Source: Acidobacteriota bacterium (GTDB lineage: Bacteria; Acidobacteriota; Vicinamibacteria; Vicinamibacterales; SCN-69-37). From it: a stretch of DNA of 5,569 nucleotides. Under the pieces are notes generated by a model. It searched no databases. It had not been told where the DNA came from and saw only the letters and a list, made by a program, of their open reading frames with translations. The stretch is taken from positions 1 through 5,569 of the forward strand of contig JAKALV010000224.1 in NCBI GenBank assembly GCA_021824055.1. The letters run 5' to 3'. A program made the translations under genes and the position numbers. Positions 5,404 to 5,569 of the stretch are shown one piece after another (the stretch's first letter is position 1; the number at the start of each line of letters is the position of its first letter).

Positions 5404-5569
5404 TTATCGCCGACTGAGGCGCTCGGCGAGCGCCGCGGCCACAACCGCGTCGCCGTAGCTGTTGCAGCGGAGACGCAGCGAGAGCGTGTCGCCGCCTTCG
5501 AAGACCACGTCGCGCTCGTGGCGCGTGGTGCCGCGCACGCGGTGCCACGGCCATGCGATGGACGCGCCG
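5404..5569 (-). CDS. C-terminal end of an unidentified protein upstream of namZ (truncated by the window edge)
   Basis: The last 54 codons of a leftward gene enter from the right edge and end with TAA at 5406-5404. The frame was chosen over the other two because it stops just before namZ, uses G/C-ending codons throughout, and gives a protein-like sequence (DVVFEGGDTLSLRLRC, then YGDAVVAAALAERLSRR). The alternatives are Arg-rich or Ser/Ala/Thr-rich shadows. The segment looks like beta strand or turn elements followed by a C-terminal amphipathic helix. I do not recognise the family. Only 8 nt separate it from the namZ start, so the two are almost certainly in one operon, and a role in cell-wall sugar recycling would be a guess from that position alone. 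Confidence 0.6.
   Translation of the reverse strand, partial: GASIAWPWHRVRGTTRHERDVVFEGGDTLSLRLRCNSYGDAVVAAALAERLSRR

Noticed and set aside
5418..5434. Perfect inverted repeat GGCGCTC-GGC-GAGCGCC as a terminator or regulatory hairpin
   Set aside because: It lies within codons for ALAERL of the upstream gene, has no T-run, and such 7-bp repeats are expected by chance at this GC content.
4163..5458. Long plus-strand open frame (431 codons) opposite namZ
   Set aside because: Arg/His/Asp-rich shadow composition, no recognisable domain, and complete overlap with the clearly conserved namZ.
5396..5554. N-terminal extension of NamZ to an upstream start at 5554
   Set aside because: The extra 53 residues are Arg/Ala-rich, not signal-like, and are the out-of-frame shadow of the upstream gene's C-terminal codons.

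Overview
The window is a GC-rich bacterial chromosomal segment, densely packed with short or overlapping gene junctions and frequent GTG/TTG starts (two GTG and one TTG among the seven starts visible). Nothing in it is mobile, phage-like or CRISPR-like. The gene content (NamZ/DUF1343, a DsbA-like lipoprotein, a CxxC carboxymuconolactone decarboxylase-family protein, pyruvate kinase, a TTG-started NhaA) and base composition suggest an Acidobacteriota-type soil or aquatic bacterium. That assignment is an inference and is not proven by any marker gene here.

Left part (1-664, minus strand): two genes read leftwards. A 115-aa AhpD/carboxymuconolactone decarboxylase-like protein with a CxxC active site comes first. 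It overlaps by 4 nt (ATGA) with a lipoprotein carrying an N-terminal coiled coil and the start of a DsbA-like thioredoxin domain (CPYC), which is cut off by the left edge. An 89-bp divergent intergenic region (665-753) separates this pair from the right-going genes and holds the only clear promoter-like sequence.

Centre (754-3265, plus strand): pyruvate kinase (463 aa, complete), followed by an NhaA-type Na+/H+ antiporter. NhaA probably starts at a TTG 14 nt inside the end of pyk, so the two are likely cotranscribed and translationally coupled.

Right part (3198-5569, minus strand): read leftwards from the right edge, there is the C-terminal end of an unidentified protein; then a NamZ-type exo-N-acetylmuramidase (DUF1343, GH171), 8 nt downstream; then, after 49 nt, a small exported monoheme cytochrome c; and 10 nt later an SRPBCC-fold protein. 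The last gene runs 68 bp into the 3' end of nhaA on the opposite strand, so the two convergent transcription units overlap tail to tail.

The genes look like ordinary housekeeping and envelope functions: glycolytic ATP formation, Na+/pH homeostasis, periplasmic thiol redox chemistry, electron transfer and cell-wall sugar turnover. I found no convincing undescribed system. The points most worth a second look are the redox gene pair with a coiled-coil DsbA-like lipoprotein, the leaderless NamZ with a GPQHG motif, and the 68-bp convergent overlap.
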